A stretch of DNA of 64,000 nt from Cellulomonas wangleii (GCF_018388445.1 NZ_CP074405.1:2108001-2172000), one strand, 5' to 3'. Counted from the first letter of the stretch, positions 17,739 through 27,537 are shown. The notes: generated from the sequence alone by a model not told the origin. Numbers and translations are program-made.

Positions 17739-18848
17739 TCACAGCGGCAGGAAGACGTCCACCGCGACCGCGACGGACAGCAGGGTCAGGTAGGTGATGG
17801 ACCCGTGGAACACCGTCATGGCGCGCAGCGGCGGGTGCTGCGGGTCGCGTGCACGGCGCAGCAGCCCGATGCACAGCCACAGGAACCAGGCGCCGAGCGC
17901 CGCGGCGACGACGGCGTACACCCAGGTCATGCCACCCACGGGCACCAGCAGCAACGAGCACGCGATCATCGCCAGCGTGTACGCGATCATCTGGCGCGCG
18001 ACCTTGGTGTCGGCGGCGACGACCGGCAGCATCGGGACGCCCGCGGCGGCGTAGTCGCGCCGGAACTTCATCGACAGCGGCCAGTAGTGCGGCGGCGTCC
18101 AGAAGAACACGACGCCGAACAGCAGCACCGCCTCCCACGACACCCCGCCGGTCACGGCCGACCAGCCGATGACGACCGGCATGCAGCCCGCCGCACCGCC
18201 CCACACGATGTTCTGCGGGGTGCGCCGCTTGAGGATCATCGTGTAGCCGACGACGTAGATGAGGATCGCCGACGCGGTCCACAGGGCGGACGGCGGGTTC
18301 ACCACGAACCAGAGCCACGCCAGCGACAGGGCGCCCAGCACCAGCCCGAACACCAGGGCCGCACGCGGCGTGATCCGCCCGGTGACGATCGGCCGGCGCC
18401 GGGTGCGGTTCATGACCTCGTCGATGTCGCGGTCGAGGTACTGGTTGAGCGTGTTGGCCGCACCCGCGGCACCCGCTCCCCCGACCAGCGTGGCGACGAC
18501 GAGGCCGAGCGGCGGCATGCCGCGCGCGGCGAGGAACATCGTGGGGATGGTCGTGATGAGCAGCAGCTCGATGACGCGGGGCTTGGTGAGCGCGACGTAC
18601 GCGGCGACGGTGCCCAGCGCCGTGGACCACCGACCGCCCGGGGCCGGCGCGAGGGCGGGGGCGTCGCCCGCTCCCTGCGGCTCGCCCTCCACCGTGCCGA
18701 CCGTGCCGACCGTGGCACCGGGGCTGCTCGCGTCGAGGGACGCGGGGGTGGACAGGCGCACGCGCTTCGGTTTCCGTTCGGGAGTCGGATCGGGGGTGCC
18801 GACACCCGTCGGGGCGTGGGCGGACGGGACCGAGGTCCCGTCGGCCAT
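17739..18848 (-). CDS. ctaB: Protohaem IX farnesyltransferase
   Basis: Integral membrane UbiA-family prenyltransferase that makes haem O from protohaem and farnesyl diphosphate for cytochrome oxidase. The 369-residue protein has a hydrophilic leader of about 85 residues, then about nine hydrophobic segments. The prenyl-diphosphate motif is [18 protein letters not shown], and the second Asp-rich region is around [32 protein letters not shown] is characteristic of CtaB. The leader is longer than in many homologues. It is divergent from tkt, as in many actinobacteria. Confidence 0.95.
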   Translation of the reverse strand: MADGTSVPSAHAPTGVGTPDPTPERKPKRVRLSTPASLDASSPGATVGTVGTVEGEPQGAGDAPALAPAPGGRWSTALGTVAAYVALTKPRVIELLLITTIPTMFLAARGMPPLGLVVATLVGGAGAAGAANTLNQYLDRDIDEVMNRTRRRPIVTGRITPRAALVFGLVLGALSLAWLWFVVNPPSALWTASAILIYVVGYTMILKRRTPQNIVWGGAAGCMPVVIGWSAVTGGVSWEAVLLFGVVFFWTPPHYWPLSMKFRRDYAAAGVPMLPVVAADTKVARQMIAYTLAMIACSLLLVPVGGMTWVYAVVAAALGAWFLWLCIGLLRRARDPQHPPLRAMTVFHGSITYLTLLSVAVAVDVFLPL

Positions 18849-19148
18849 GGTACGCACCCCGCCACCCGCACGGGACGTTCGACCCGGTCGCGGCGCCGCC
18901 GGAGGACGTGAGATCGGTCGCACGAGGTCCGCGACGGGCCGACGCACGGCGTCGGTCGGGTGTGGCAATCGTTTGCCGCGTTCCTGGACCCAGTGCGCGG
19001 CAGGAGGCGGGTCCGCTATAGGCTCCCCGTCAGCAGACCTCCCCGCCCGACGACGCGGCGGGGCCCCAGCCGGACGAACCGCGATGCGGCAGACGTCCGG
19101 AGACGCTCGGAACGACGCCCCGCGCGTGCGGGACGGGAATGAGGTTCG
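18849..19148. promoter_or_regulatory. Divergent ctaB/tkt control region
   Basis: A 300-bp non-coding stretch between divergent starts. It contains the LacI-type palindrome described separately and a TATAGG box at 19017-19022 that could be a -10 for tkt, though no good -35 is visible. A GAGG box at 19141-19144 precedes the tkt GTG. I see no open frame or RNA motif here. Confidence 0.5.
18964..18977. promoter_or_regulatory. LacI/GalR-type operator-like palindrome
   Basis: GGCAATCGTTTGCC is a 14-bp palindrome centred on CG with a single mismatch between the halves (GGCAATC against GGCAAAC). It fits the AA-n-CG-n-TT layout of LacI-family operators. It lies 115 bp before ctaB and about 170 bp before tkt. 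No LacI-type regulator gene is in the window, so the binding protein is unknown. Confidence 0.45.
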
Positions 19149-21317
19149 GTGAACGCGAAGGCTCCCCTGGCCACCACGGTCGGCTGGTCCGATCTCGACG
19201 TGCGGGCGGTCGACACCGTCCGCGTGCTCGCGGCGGACGCGGTCGAGAAGGTCGGCAACGGGCACCCCGGCACGGCGATCAGCCTGGCCCCGGCCGCCTA
19301 CCTGCTGTACCAGAACGTGATGCGCCACGACCCGACGGACCCGCACTGGCTGGGCCGTGACCGGTTCATCCTCTCCGCGGGCCACTCCAGCCTGACGCAG
19401 TACATCCAGCTCTACCTGGGTGGCTTCGGCCTGGAGCTCGAGGACCTCGAGGCCCTGCGCACGTGGGGCTCGAAGACCCCGGGCCACCCCGAGTACCGCC
19501 ACACCGCCGGCGTCGAGATCACCACTGGCCCCCTCGGCCAGGGCCTCGCCTCGGCCGTCGGGTTCGCGATGGCGGCCCGCCGTGAGCGCGGCCTGCTCGA
19601 CCCCGAGGCGGCGCCGGGCACCAGCCCGTTCGACCACCACGTGTACGTCATCGCCTCCGACGGCGACCTGCAGGAGGGCGTGACCAGCGAGGCGTCCTCG
19701 CTGGCCGGCACCCAGGAGCTCGGCAACCTCGTCGTGCTGTGGGACGACAACCACATCTCCATCGAGGGCGACACGCAGATCGCGTTCACCGAGGACGTGC
19801 TCAAGCGCTACGAGTCCTACGGCTGGCACGTGCAGTACGTCGACTGGACCGTCGGCGGCGAGTACCGCGAGGACGTGGACGCGCTGAACGCGGCCATCGA
19901 GGCGGCCAAGGCCGTCACCGACAAGCCGTCGTTCATCGGTCTGCGCACCCTCATCGCGTGGCCGACCCCCGGCAAGACGGACGACCACTCCTCGCACGGC
20001 TCGAAGCTGGGCACCGAGGCGATCCGTGGCCTGAAGGAGGTGCTCGGCTTCGACCCCGAGAAGTCCTTCGAGGTCGCCCCGGAGGTCATCGCGCACACGC
20101 GCAGCCTGGCCGACCGTGCCGCGACGGCCCGCGCCGCGTGGCAGCAGTCGTTCGACGCCTGGGCCGCGGCCAACCCCGAGCGCAAGGCGCTCCTCGACCG
20201 CCTGCGCGCGGACGCTCTGCCCGAGGGCTGGACCGAGGCGCTGCCGACGTTCCCCGCCGGCAAGGCCGTCGCCACGCGTGCCGCGTCCGGTGAGGTGCTG
20301 TCCGCGCTCGCGCCCGTGCTGCCCGAGCTGTGGGGCGGCTCGGCCGACCTCGCCGGGTCGAACAACACGACGATGAAGGGTGAGTCGTCGTTCCTGCCGG
20401 CGCACCGCTCGTCGCACGAGTTCGCCGGTGACCAGTACGGCCGCACGCTGCACTTCGGCATCCGCGAGCACGCCATGGGCTCGATCCTGTCCGGGATCCG
20501 CCTGCACGGCCTCACGCGGCCCTACGGCGGCACCTTCTTCACGTTCTCCGACTACATGCGCGGCGCCGTGCGCCTGGCCGCGCTCATGGGCGTGAACGTC
20601 ACGTACGTGTGGACCCACGACTCGATCGGCCTGGGCGAGGACGGCCCGACGCACCAGCCGGTCGAGCACCTCGCCGCGGTCCGTGCGATCCCCGGCCTGG
20701 CGGTCGTGCGCCCGGCCGACGCCAACGAGACGGCGGCCGCGTGGCGGGCGTCGCTCGAGCGCACCGACGGTCCCGTGGCGCTCGTCCTGACCCGCCAGAA
20801 CGTGCCCACGTTCCCGCGCGGCGAGGACGGCTTCGCGACGACCGACGGCGTCGCCAAGGGCGCGTACGTCCTGCTCGAGGCGTCGACCGGCACGCCCGAC
20901 GTGGTGCTGCTCGCCACGGGCTCCGAGGTGCAGCTCGCCGTCGAGGCGCGCGAGACCCTCGAGGCCGCCGGCGTGGCCACCCGCGTGGTGTCGGCGCCCT
21001 GCCTCGAGTGGTTCGCCGAGCAGGACGACGAGTACCGCGAGTCGGTGCTGCCGTCCACGGTGCGCGCACGGGTGTCGGTCGAGGCCGGCATCTCGCTGTC
21101 GTGGCACAAGATCCTCGGCGACGCGGGTCGCGCGGTCTCCCTCGAGCACTACGGGGCGTCCGCGGACTACCAGACGCTGTACCGGGAGTTCGGGATCACC
21201 GCCGAGGCCGTCGTGGCCGCGGCGCACGAGTCGATCGCGGCAGCCCGTGGGGCGCACGCCCCGTCCGACCGTCCGGACGCGTCCGCGCAGTCCGGGACCG
21301 GCGACCTGCCGGCCTGA
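19149..21317 (+). CDS. tkt: Transketolase
   Basis: Thiamine-diphosphate enzyme moving two-carbon units in the non-oxidative pentose phosphate pathway. The 722-residue protein has [20 protein letters not shown] near the N-terminus and the TPP motif starting GDLQEG and ending in DDNHISIEG. It also has the Glu-containing [11 protein letters not shown] and [20 protein letters not shown]. The start is GTG at 19149 with GAGG four bases upstream. It leads the tkt-tal-zwf-opcA-pgl cluster; a strong hairpin between tkt and tal may reduce downstream expression. Confidence 0.97.
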   Translation: MNAKAPLATTVGWSDLDVRAVDTVRVLAADAVEKVGNGHPGTAISLAPAAYLLYQNVMRHDPTDPHWLGRDRFILSAGHSSLTQYIQLYLGGFGLELEDLEALRTWGSKTPGHPEYRHTAGVEITTGPLGQGLASAVGFAMAARRERGLLDPEAAPGTSPFDHHVYVIASDGDLQEGVTSEASSLAGTQELGNLVVLWDDNHISIEGDTQIAFTEDVLKRYESYGWHVQYVDWTVGGEYREDVDALNAAIEAAKAVTDKPSFIGLRTLIAWPTPGKTDDHSSHGSKLGTEAIRGLKEVLGFDPEKSFEVAPEVIAHTRSLADRAATARAAWQQSFDAWAAANPERKALLDRLRADALPEGWTEALPTFPAGKAVATRAASGEVLSALAPVLPELWGGSADLAGSNNTTMKGESSFLPAHRSSHEFAGDQYGRTLHFGIREHAMGSILSGIRLHGLTRPYGGTFFTFSDYMRGAVRLAALMGVNVTYVWTHDSIGLGEDGPTHQPVEHLAAVRAIPGLAVVRPADANETAAAWRASLERTDGPVALVLTRQNVPTFPRGEDGFATTDGVAKGAYVLLEASTGTPDVVLLATGSEVQLAVEARETLEAAGVATRVVSAPCLEWFAEQDDEYRESVLPSTVRARVSVEAGISLSWHKILGDAGRAVSLEHYGASADYQTLYREFGITAEAVVAAAHESIAAARGAHAPSDRPDASAQSGTGDLPA

Positions 21318-21326
21318 CGGTCGACA

Positions 21327-21359
21327 GCGGCGGGGCCGGCTCCAGCCCGGCCCCGCCGC
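21327..21359 (+). terminator. Strong hairpin between tkt and tal
   Basis: GCGGCGGGGCCGG (21327-21339) pairs perfectly with CCGGCCCCGCCGC (21347-21359), a 13-bp GC-only stem starting ten bases after the tkt stop. There is no T-run. It could terminate some transcripts, set the tkt:tal ratio, or protect the processed tkt mRNA end. Confidence 0.6.
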
Positions 21360-21402
21360 CCGCAGGACGCAGATGCACCTCGTGGGACGAAGGGGAACGA
21401 CC

Positions 21403-22533
21403 ATGACCAGCACCACCCCCCTGCAGGCACTGCGTGAGGCGGGCGTCGCCGTCTGGCTCGACGACCTGTCGCGTCAGCGCATCGCGTCCGGCGGGCTCGC
21501 GGACCTCGTCGCCCGCGGCGTCGTGGGCGTGACGACGAACCCGTCGATCTTCGCCGCGGCGCTGGCGCACGGTGACGCGTACGACGCGCAGCTGCGCTCG
21601 CTCGCGGTCGACGGCGCGGCCGTCGAGGAGGCCGTGCTGCGGGTCACGACGGACGACGTGCGCGACGCCTGCGACGTCCTGCGCCCGGTGTACGACGCCA
21701 CGGACGGCGTCGACGGCCGGGTCTCCATCGAGGTCGACCCGCGCCTGGCGCGCGACACTGCCGCGACCACGGCCACGGCCCAGACGCTCTGGTCGGAGAT
21801 CGAGCGGCCCAACCTCTTCGTCAAGATCCCGGCCACCGTCGAGGGCCTGCCGGCCATCACGGCCGCGCTCGCGCAGGGCATCAGCGTCAACGTCACGCTG
21901 ATCTTCTCCCTGCAGCGCTACCGCGCGGTGCTCGACGCGTTCGTCGACGGTCTGGAGCAGGCGCACGCGGCCGGCCTCGACCTCGCGCCCATCGCGTCCG
22001 TCGCCTCGTTCTTCGTCTCGCGCGTGGACGCCGCGATCGACCCGCGGCTGGACGAGATCGGCACCGAGGAAGCCGCGGCGCTGCGCGGCAGGGCCGCCGT
22101 CGCCAACGCGCGGCTCGCGTGGGGCGTGTACCAGGACGTCGTCACCGGCGACCGGTGGCAGGCGCTGGCCGCGGCCGGTGCCAAGCCGCAGCGGCCGCTG
22201 TGGGCGTCCACGGGCGTGAAGGACCCCGCCTACCCCGACACCAAGTACGTCGACGAGCTCGTCGTGGCCGGGTCGGTCAACACGATGCCGGAGAAGACGC
22301 TCGAGGCCGTCGCCGACCACGGACAGGTCCTGGGCGACACCGTCACCGGTACGCAGGACGAGTCCGCCGCGCTCCTCGACCGGATCGAGGCGCTGGGCAT
22401 CTCCGTCGACGACGTCACCGAGCAGCTCGAGTCCGAGGGGCTGCAGAAGTTCGAGGCCTCGTGGGCCGAGCTGCTCACCACCGTCGAGGCCGGCCTCCAG
22501 GGCGCCGCCGACGACGCCGGTGCCGCCCGGTGA
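21403..22533 (+). CDS. tal: Transaldolase
   Basis: Moves a dihydroxyacetone unit between sugar phosphates through a lysine Schiff base. The 376-residue protein begins [19 protein letters not shown] and has [13 protein letters not shown]. The Schiff-base Lys lies in [16 protein letters not shown], and [20 protein letters not shown] follows. Length matches the long actinobacterial TalB-like class that pairs with OpcA. The ATG at 21403 has AGGGGA upstream. Its last bases overlap zwf as GTGA, so zwf translation is probably coupled. Confidence 0.97.
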   Translation: MTSTTPLQALREAGVAVWLDDLSRQRIASGGLADLVARGVVGVTTNPSIFAAALAHGDAYDAQLRSLAVDGAAVEEAVLRVTTDDVRDACDVLRPVYDATDGVDGRVSIEVDPRLARDTAATTATAQTLWSEIERPNLFVKIPATVEGLPAITAALAQGISVNVTLIFSLQRYRAVLDAFVDGLEQAHAAGLDLAPIASVASFFVSRVDAAIDPRLDEIGTEEAAALRGRAAVANARLAWGVYQDVVTGDRWQALAAAGAKPQRPLWASTGVKDPAYPDTKYVDELVVAGSVNTMPEKTLEAVADHGQVLGDTVTGTQDESAALLDRIEALGISVDDVTEQLESEGLQKFEASWAELLTTVEAGLQGAADDAGAAR

Positions 22534-24071
22534 GCCCCGCGAAGGTCGGACCCGACCAGAACCCGCTGCGTGACGCGCGGGACAGGCGACTTCCGCGCAT
22601 CGCCGGGCCCAGCGGCCTGGTCATCTTCGGTGTCACCGGTGACCTGGCCCGCAAGAAGCTCATGCCCGCGGTCTACGACCTCACCAACCGCGGCCTGCTG
22701 CCGCCCGGGTTCGCCCTGACGGGGTTCGCGCGCCGGGACTGGGAGACGCAGGACTTCGAGCAGGTCGTCCGCGACTCGGTCAAGGAGTACGCGCGCACCC
22801 CGTTCCGCGAGGCCACCTGGCGCCAGCTGTCCGAGGGCATCCGGTTCGTCCAGGGGACGTTCGACGACGACGACGCCTTCGACCGGCTGAGCAAGACGGT
22901 CGAGGAGCTCGACGTGACGCGCGGCACGGGCGGCAACCACGCGTTCTACCTCTCGGTGCCGCCGAGCTCGTTCCCCGTCGTGTGCCAGCAGCTCGCCCGC
23001 TCGGGACTCTCGCAGCCGAAGGAGGGCACCTGGCGGCGCGTCGTCATCGAGAAGCCGTTCGGCCACGACCTCGAGTCGGCCCGGGAGCTCAACGACATCG
23101 TGTCCCAGGTGTTCCACCCGGACGACATCTTCCGGATCGACCACTACCTGGGCAAGGAGACGGTCCAGAACCTGCTGGCGCTGCGGTTCGCCAACCAGCT
23201 GTTCGAGCCGATCTGGAACGGCAACTACGTCGACCACGTGCAGATCACGATGGCCGAGGACATCGGCATCGGCGGCCGCGCGGGGTACTACGACGGCATC
23301 GGCGCCGCCCGCGACGTCATCCAGAACCACCTGCTGCAGCTGCTCGCGCTGACCGCGATGGAGGAGCCGGTCTCCTTCGACGCGGCGTCGCTACGGGCCG
23401 AGAAGACCAAGGTGCTCTCGGCGCTGCGGCTGCCGCGCGACCTGGGCAAGCACACCGCACGCGGGCAGTACACGGCCGGCTGGCAGGGCGGCGAGAAGGT
23501 CGTGGGCTACGCGCAGGAGGAGGGTTTCAACCCCGACTCGACGACCGAGACGTACGCCGCGATCCGCGTGGACATCGACACACGCCGGTGGGCCGGGGTG
23601 CCGTTCTACCTGCGGACGGGCAAGCGGCTCGGCCGGCGTGTCACCGAGATCGCCGTCGTGTTCAAGCGGGCCCCGCACCTGCCGTTCGAGGCGACCGCCG
23701 CCTCCGAGCTCGGCAAGAACGCCCTGGTCATCCGCGTGCAGCCCGACGAGGGCGTCACGCTGCGGTTCGGCGCCAAGGTGCCGGGTACCGCGATGGAGGT
23801 CCGCGACGTCACCATGGACTTCGGCTACGGCCACGCCTTCACCGAGTCCTCCCCCGAGGCGTACGAGCGCCTCATCCTCGACGTGCTGCTCGGCGACCCG
23901 CCGCTCTTCCCGCAGCACGAGGAGGTCGAGCTGTCGTGGAAGATCCTCGACCCGGTCATCGACTACTGGGCGTCCCGCGGCAGGCCGGACGAGTACCGGG
24001 CGGGCACGTGGGGTCCCGCCTCGGCCGACGAGATGATGGCCCGTGACGGGCGCGCCTGGAGGCTGCCGTGA
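22530..24071 (+). CDS. zwf: Glucose-6-phosphate dehydrogenase
   Basis: First enzyme of the oxidative pentose phosphate pathway, making 6-phosphogluconolactone and NAD(P)H. The 513-residue protein has the coenzyme motif [17 protein letters not shown] (about residues 30-46), the active-site signature [13 protein letters not shown], and the EKPFGHDL motif. The start is GTG at 22530, inside the tal stop (GTGA), and the stop overlaps opcA in the same way. Neither overlap leaves room for a separate promoter. OpcA, the next gene, is needed for assembly or activity of this enzyme in several actinobacteria and cyanobacteria. Confidence 0.98.
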   Translation: MSPAKVGPDQNPLRDARDRRLPRIAGPSGLVIFGVTGDLARKKLMPAVYDLTNRGLLPPGFALTGFARRDWETQDFEQVVRDSVKEYARTPFREATWRQLSEGIRFVQGTFDDDDAFDRLSKTVEELDVTRGTGGNHAFYLSVPPSSFPVVCQQLARSGLSQPKEGTWRRVVIEKPFGHDLESARELNDIVSQVFHPDDIFRIDHYLGKETVQNLLALRFANQLFEPIWNGNYVDHVQITMAEDIGIGGRAGYYDGIGAARDVIQNHLLQLLALTAMEEPVSFDAASLRAEKTKVLSALRLPRDLGKHTARGQYTAGWQGGEKVVGYAQEEGFNPDSTTETYAAIRVDIDTRRWAGVPFYLRTGKRLGRRVTEIAVVFKRAPHLPFEATAASELGKNALVIRVQPDEGVTLRFGAKVPGTAMEVRDVTMDFGYGHAFTESSPEAYERLILDVLLGDPPLFPQHEEVELSWKILDPVIDYWASRGRPDEYRAGTWGPASADEMMARDGRAWRLP

Positions 24072-24985
24072 TCATCGACATGCCCGACACCAGCACCCGG
24101 GCCATCAACCGGCGGCTGATCCAGGAGCGCGAGGAGGGGGGTGCGGTCGCGCTCGGCCGTGTCCTCACCCTCATCATCGACGCCGACGCGCACGACCCCG
24201 AGGACGCCATCGCAGCGGCCAACGCGGCCAGCCGCGAGCACCCCTGCCGCATCATCGTCATCACCGAGCGCACAAGCGACCGCGAGTCCAACCTCGACGC
24301 CCAGATCCGCCTCGGTGGCGACGCCGGCGCCAGCGAGGTCATCGTCCTGCGGGTCTCGGGCGGTGTCGTCCGGCACATCGACACGCTGGTCATGCCCCTG
24401 CTCCTGCCCGACGCACCGATCGTCGTGTGGTGGCCCTACGACGTCCCCGCCAACCCCGCCGAGCACCCCCTGGGGCGGATGGCGCAGCGCCGCATCACCG
24501 ACACCACGACGTGCCGCCGGCCCAGCCGTGCGCTGCGCGACCTCGCGCAGGTCTACACCGACGGGGACACGGACCTCGCGTGGACGCGTGCCACGCTGTG
24601 GCGCGGGCTCATCGCGGCGACGCTGGACCAGCCGCCGTACGAGCCGGTGCACCGCGCGGTCGTCACCGGGGAGAGCACGCACCCCTCGGTCGACCTCATC
24701 GCGGCGTGGCTCGCGCAGGCGCTGCGCTGCCCCGTGGAGATCGAGCGCGTGCCGGGTGCCCCCGCGATCACCCAGGTCCGCCTCGAACGGACGTCGGGCG
24801 ACATCGTGCTGGACCGCCCCGACGGCAAGACCGCCTCGCTGCGGCAGCCGGACCAGCCCGAGCACCGCATCGCGCTGCCGATCCGCCAGCTGCGTGAGTG
24901 CCTGGTCGAGGAGCTGCGCCGGCTCGACGCCGACGAGGTGTACGGCGAGGTGCTGCAGAAGGGCCTCGCCCGCATCGACGGCTGA
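24068..24985 (+). CDS. opcA: Glucose-6-phosphate dehydrogenase assembly protein OpcA
   Basis: Allosteric/assembly partner of glucose-6-phosphate dehydrogenase. The 305-residue cytoplasmic protein contains the family motifs PDAPIVVWWPYDVPANP and ITDTTTCRRPSRALRDLA, and the C-terminal RECLVEELRRLDADEVYGEV. The start is GTG at 24068, overlapping the zwf stop by four bases. The next gene, pgl, starts 60 bp later with its own strong GGAGG. Confidence 0.95.
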   Translation: MIIDMPDTSTRAINRRLIQEREEGGAVALGRVLTLIIDADAHDPEDAIAAANAASREHPCRIIVITERTSDRESNLDAQIRLGGDAGASEVIVLRVSGGVVRHIDTLVMPLLLPDAPIVVWWPYDVPANPAEHPLGRMAQRRITDTTTCRRPSRALRDLAQVYTDGDTDLAWTRATLWRGLIAATLDQPPYEPVHRAVVTGESTHPSVDLIAAWLAQALRCPVEIERVPGAPAITQVRLERTSGDIVLDRPDGKTASLRQPDQPEHRIALPIRQLRECLVEELRRLDADEVYGEVLQKGLARIDG

Positions 24986-25045
24986 CCCGGCGCGGTGCCC
25001 CCGCGCCCCGACACCGCCCGGCGTCCGGGCACGGAGGACACACCC

Positions 25046-26533
25046 ATGAGCTCCGCCCCGCCCGAGGTCCTCGTCCACCCGGACGCCGACGTGCTCGCCG
25101 CGGCGACCGCCGCGCGCCTGCTGACGCGGCTCGTCGACCTGCAGTCCCACCGCTCACCGCTGCACGTCGTCCTGACCGGCGGCACCGTCGGCGTCGCCGC
25201 CCTGCGCGCCGTCGCGGTCTCCCCGGTGCGGGACGCCGTCGACTGGTCGGGCGTGCACCTGTGGTGGGGCGACGAGCGCTTCCTGCCCGCCGGTGACCCG
25301 GACCGCAACGAGACCCAGGCCCGCGAGGCACTGATCGACGCGCTGGGCGACGCCCTGCCGCCGGGCAACGTGCACCCCGTGCCCGCGCTCTCGGACGACG
25401 TGCCGGACGGCGCGACCGCGGCACGTCGCTACGCGGCCGAGCTGCGGGCGCACGCCACCGGCGACGGGCTCGCGCCCCGCTTCGACGTGCTGCTCCTCGG
25501 CATGGGACCCGACGGCCACGTCGCGTCCCTGTTCCCGGGGCGCTCCGCGCTGTACGAGACGCACCTGCTGGTCGTCGCGGAGCACGACTCCCCCAAGCCG
25601 CCGCCCGACCGCGTCTCGCTGACGTTCCCCCTGCTGCAGTCGGCCCGCGAGGTGTGGGTGGTGGCGGCAGGCACCGAGAAGGCGCCTGCGGTGGCCCGTG
25701 CGCTGGCCGGTGACGACGTGGGCACGACCCCCGCCGCCGCGGCCCACGGCACCGAGCGCACCCTGTGGCTCGTCGACGTCGCGGCGGCGAGCTCGCTGCC
25801 GGGCGCCCCCCGGGACGGGAGCGGCCCGGCGGCCGGAGCCGCCGAGGGCCTGCGCCCCCGCACCGCATCCGGGGCCGACGGCGCGTGGGCGGCCGTCGAC
25901 GCCTACGTCGCACCCCTCGTCGCCGAGCCGGCGGCCGCCGCGGCGGTCCGCACGGCCGCCGCCGACGCCGGACTGCCGGACATCGCCGTCAGCGCGGCCC
26001 AGGGGCGCCTGCTCGAGCTGCTCGCGCGCGCGTCCGGCGCGCGGCGGGTGCTGGAGATCGGGACGCTCGGGGGCTACAGCACCTGGTGGCTCGCGCAGGC
26101 GGTGGGCGCCACGGGCACGGTCCTCACCCTCGAGCTGAGCGACGCGCACGCGACCGTGGCCCGCGCGTCCCTCGCGGCCGCCGGGCTGACGGACCGGGTC
26201 GAGGTCCGTGTGGGACCGGCGACGGACAGCCTGGACCGGCTCGTCGCGGACGGCACCGAGCCGTTCGACCTCGTCTTCGTCGACGCCGACAAGCAGCAGC
26301 TGGCCGACTACCTGGACCGCGCCGTCGCGCTCGCCCGGCCGGGGACCGTGGTGGTCGTCGACAACGTCGTGCGCGGCGGGGCCGTGGTCGAGGCGGACCA
26401 CCCGGACGACCGGGTGCAGGGCGTGCGGGCCTTCGTCGAGCGCGCGACGGGCGACGGGCGACTGCTGGGCACCGTGGTCCAGACCGTGGGCGAGAAGGGG
26501 TACGACGGCTTCGCGCTGCTCCTGGTGCGCTGA
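25046..26533 (+). CDS. pgl: 6-phosphogluconolactonase fused to an O-methyltransferase domain
   Basis: A single 495-residue frame holds two enzymes. Residues 1 to about 250 are a complete 6-phosphogluconolactonase: LTGGTVGVAAL (43-53), WWGDERFLPAGDPDRNE (73-89), LLGMGPDGHVASLFPG (150-165), RVSLTFPLL (189-197), ending WLVDVAAASSLPG. It hydrolyses 6-phosphogluconolactone, the product of zwf upstream. After a Gly/Ala/Pro linker (about 251-278), residues 279-495 are a family-3 (COMT-like) SAM-dependent O-methyltransferase: VLEIGTLGGYSTWWLA (335-350), then FDLVFVDADKQ and VVVVDNVVRGGAV. I see no stop or start-site signal at the junction. GGAGG at 25033-25037 supports the ATG. The methyl acceptor is unknown. 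The fusion is either real or the result of a lost stop. Confidence 0.92.
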   Translation: MSSAPPEVLVHPDADVLAAATAARLLTRLVDLQSHRSPLHVVLTGGTVGVAALRAVAVSPVRDAVDWSGVHLWWGDERFLPAGDPDRNETQAREALIDALGDALPPGNVHPVPALSDDVPDGATAARRYAAELRAHATGDGLAPRFDVLLLGMGPDGHVASLFPGRSALYETHLLVVAEHDSPKPPPDRVSLTFPLLQSAREVWVVAAGTEKAPAVARALAGDDVGTTPAAAAHGTERTLWLVDVAAASSLPGAPRDGSGPAAGAAEGLRPRTASGADGAWAAVDAYVAPLVAEPAAAAAVRTAAADAGLPDIAVSAAQGRLLELLARASGARRVLEIGTLGGYSTWWLAQAVGATGTVLTLELSDAHATVARASLAAAGLTDRVEVRVGPATDSLDRLVADGTEPFDLVFVDADKQQLADYLDRAVALARPGTVVVVDNVVRGGAVVEADHPDDRVQGVRAFVERATGDGRLLGTVVQTVGEKGYDGFALLLVR

Positions 26534-26612
26534 CGTGCGGCGCCGACGCGCCGTGTGACCAGCGGCCGTTCGCGGTGCCCGGCCGGCGTGCCGGGCGGTC
26601 CGACGCGGACGC

Positions 26613-26650
26613 CGACGGCGCCGCACCCCGGAAGGGATGCGGCGCCGTCG
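26613..26650. terminator. Bidirectional terminator between pgl and rbpA
   Basis: CGACGGCGCCGCA (26613-26625) pairs exactly with TGCGGCGCCGTCG (26638-26650), a 13-bp stem with a 12-nt loop, midway between the convergent stops of pgl (26533) and rbpA (26665). Confidence 0.75.
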
Positions 26651-26664
26651 TGGGCCGGGTGGTG

Positions 26665-27012
26665 TCAGCGCCCGCGGCGGGCGCGCAGCGCGGCCAGCGC
26701 CTCGTCGAGGATGGCGGCGCCGTCCTCCTCGGAGCGCCGCTCCTTCACGTAGGCCAGGTGCGTCTTGTACGGCTCGTTCTTGCTCGGCGCCGGCGGCGCG
26801 TCCGGGTCCTGGCCGGCGGGGAACCCGCAGCGCGGGCAGTCCCACGTGGCGGGCGCCTCCTCGGCGGCCTCCTCCGCGAAGCTCGGACGGGTCTCGTGAC
26901 CGTTCGAGCACCAGTACGAGATCCACACGCGCGGTGCGGCGTCCCCGCGTTCGGCCTCGCCCATCGGGCCGGCCCCCACGCGCGACCCCCTGATCGCACT
27001 CCCGCTCGCCAT
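26665..27012 (-). CDS. rbpA: RNA polymerase-binding protein RbpA
   Basis: Actinobacteria-specific factor that binds the housekeeping sigma factor and RNA polymerase and stabilises the open complex. The 115-residue protein has a basic N-terminal tail and the core with WISYWCSNGHETRPSF and WDCPRCGFPAG (Cys pairs of the RbpA core). The C-terminal sigma-interaction helix starts THLAYVKERRSEEDGAAILD. Length and motif order match the family well. It lies 12 bp after secG on the same strand and is probably co-transcribed with it. Confidence 0.97.
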   Translation of the reverse strand: MASGSAIRGSRVGAGPMGEAERGDAAPRVWISYWCSNGHETRPSFAEEAAEEAPATWDCPRCGFPAGQDPDAPPAPSKNEPYKTHLAYVKERRSEEDGAAILDEALAALRARRGR

Positions 27013-27024
27013 GGCCAGGTCTCC

Positions 27025-27270
27025 CTACTCCGAGAACTTCTCGATCAGGCCGAGCAGGACGATCATGACCGTCCACAGCAGGGCGACGGTCACCGTGATC
27101 CGGTTGAGGTTGCGCTCCGCGACGCCGGACGAGCCGGCGCCGGCGGTGATGCCGCCGCCGAACATGTCCGACAGGCCGCCGCCCTTGCCCTTGTGCAGCA
27201 GCACCAGCGGGACGAGCAGCAGGCTGGTGAGAACCAGCAGCACCTGGAGGGTGATACGAAGACCAGTCAC
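27025..27270 (-). CDS. secG: Preprotein translocase subunit SecG
   Basis: Small membrane subunit of the SecYEG channel. It has two hydrophobic helices (about residues 3-23 and 52-74) flanking the conserved loop LLHKGKGGGLSDMFGGG. I chose the GTG at 27270, giving 81 residues starting VTGLRITLQ, because a GAGG box lies upstream and SecG proteins usually begin right before the first helix. A GTG at 27288 would add six residues. It is separated from tpiA by a gap of 267 bp that holds a repeat array and a 36-bp palindrome. Confidence 0.93.
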   Translation of the reverse strand: MTGLRITLQVLLVLTSLLLVPLVLLHKGKGGGLSDMFGGGITAGAGSSGVAERNLNRITVTVALLWTVMIVLLGLIEKFSE

Positions 27271-27334
27271 GTCGGTGGGGTTCCTCACTCGGGCGGTTCG
27301 GTGCAGCAGTGCGCCGTTGCCGATCGGCGGCGGT

Positions 27335-27384
27335 GCAGGTGGTGCCGTGGAGCAGGTGGTGCCGTACAGCAGGTGGTGCGTGGA
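27335..27384. repeat. 17-bp tandem repeat between secG and tpiA
   Basis: Three head-to-tail copies of GCAGGTGGTGCCGTGGA with small changes (27335-27351, 27352-27368, 27369-27384). It lies in the secG upstream region on the minus strand, 65-115 bp before the start. The rest of 27271-27537 holds the tpiA palindrome and nothing else I recognise. Confidence 0.8.
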
Positions 27385-27495
27385 GCGAGGCTCCGGTGCG
27401 CACCGTGGTCGTCGGGATGCGCCGACACGGTGACCGCGGTACAGGGTAGGCGACGCAGGGCGGTGTGATCCACCACCACCCCGTCCCTGGACGTG

Positions 27496-27531
27496 CGGGA
27501 CCGGGGCGCGCCGCGGCGCGCCCCGGTCCCG
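27496..27531 (-). terminator. 36-bp perfect palindrome just after tpiA
   Basis: Positions 27496-27531 read the same on both strands with no mismatch (left half CGGGACCGGGGCGCGCCG). On the minus strand it starts seven bases after the tpiA stop, where a terminator would sit. As RNA it would form an extremely stable hairpin with at most a few loop bases. No T-run follows. Confidence 0.75.
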
Positions 27532-27537
27532 ACGGGG

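Noticed and set aside
17739..21416. A minus-strand open frame of more than 1200 codons, much of it antisense to tkt
   Set aside because: Only the last 369 codons (ctaB) carry protein motifs; the rest is a frame left open by very high G+C and is antisense to a clear transketolase.
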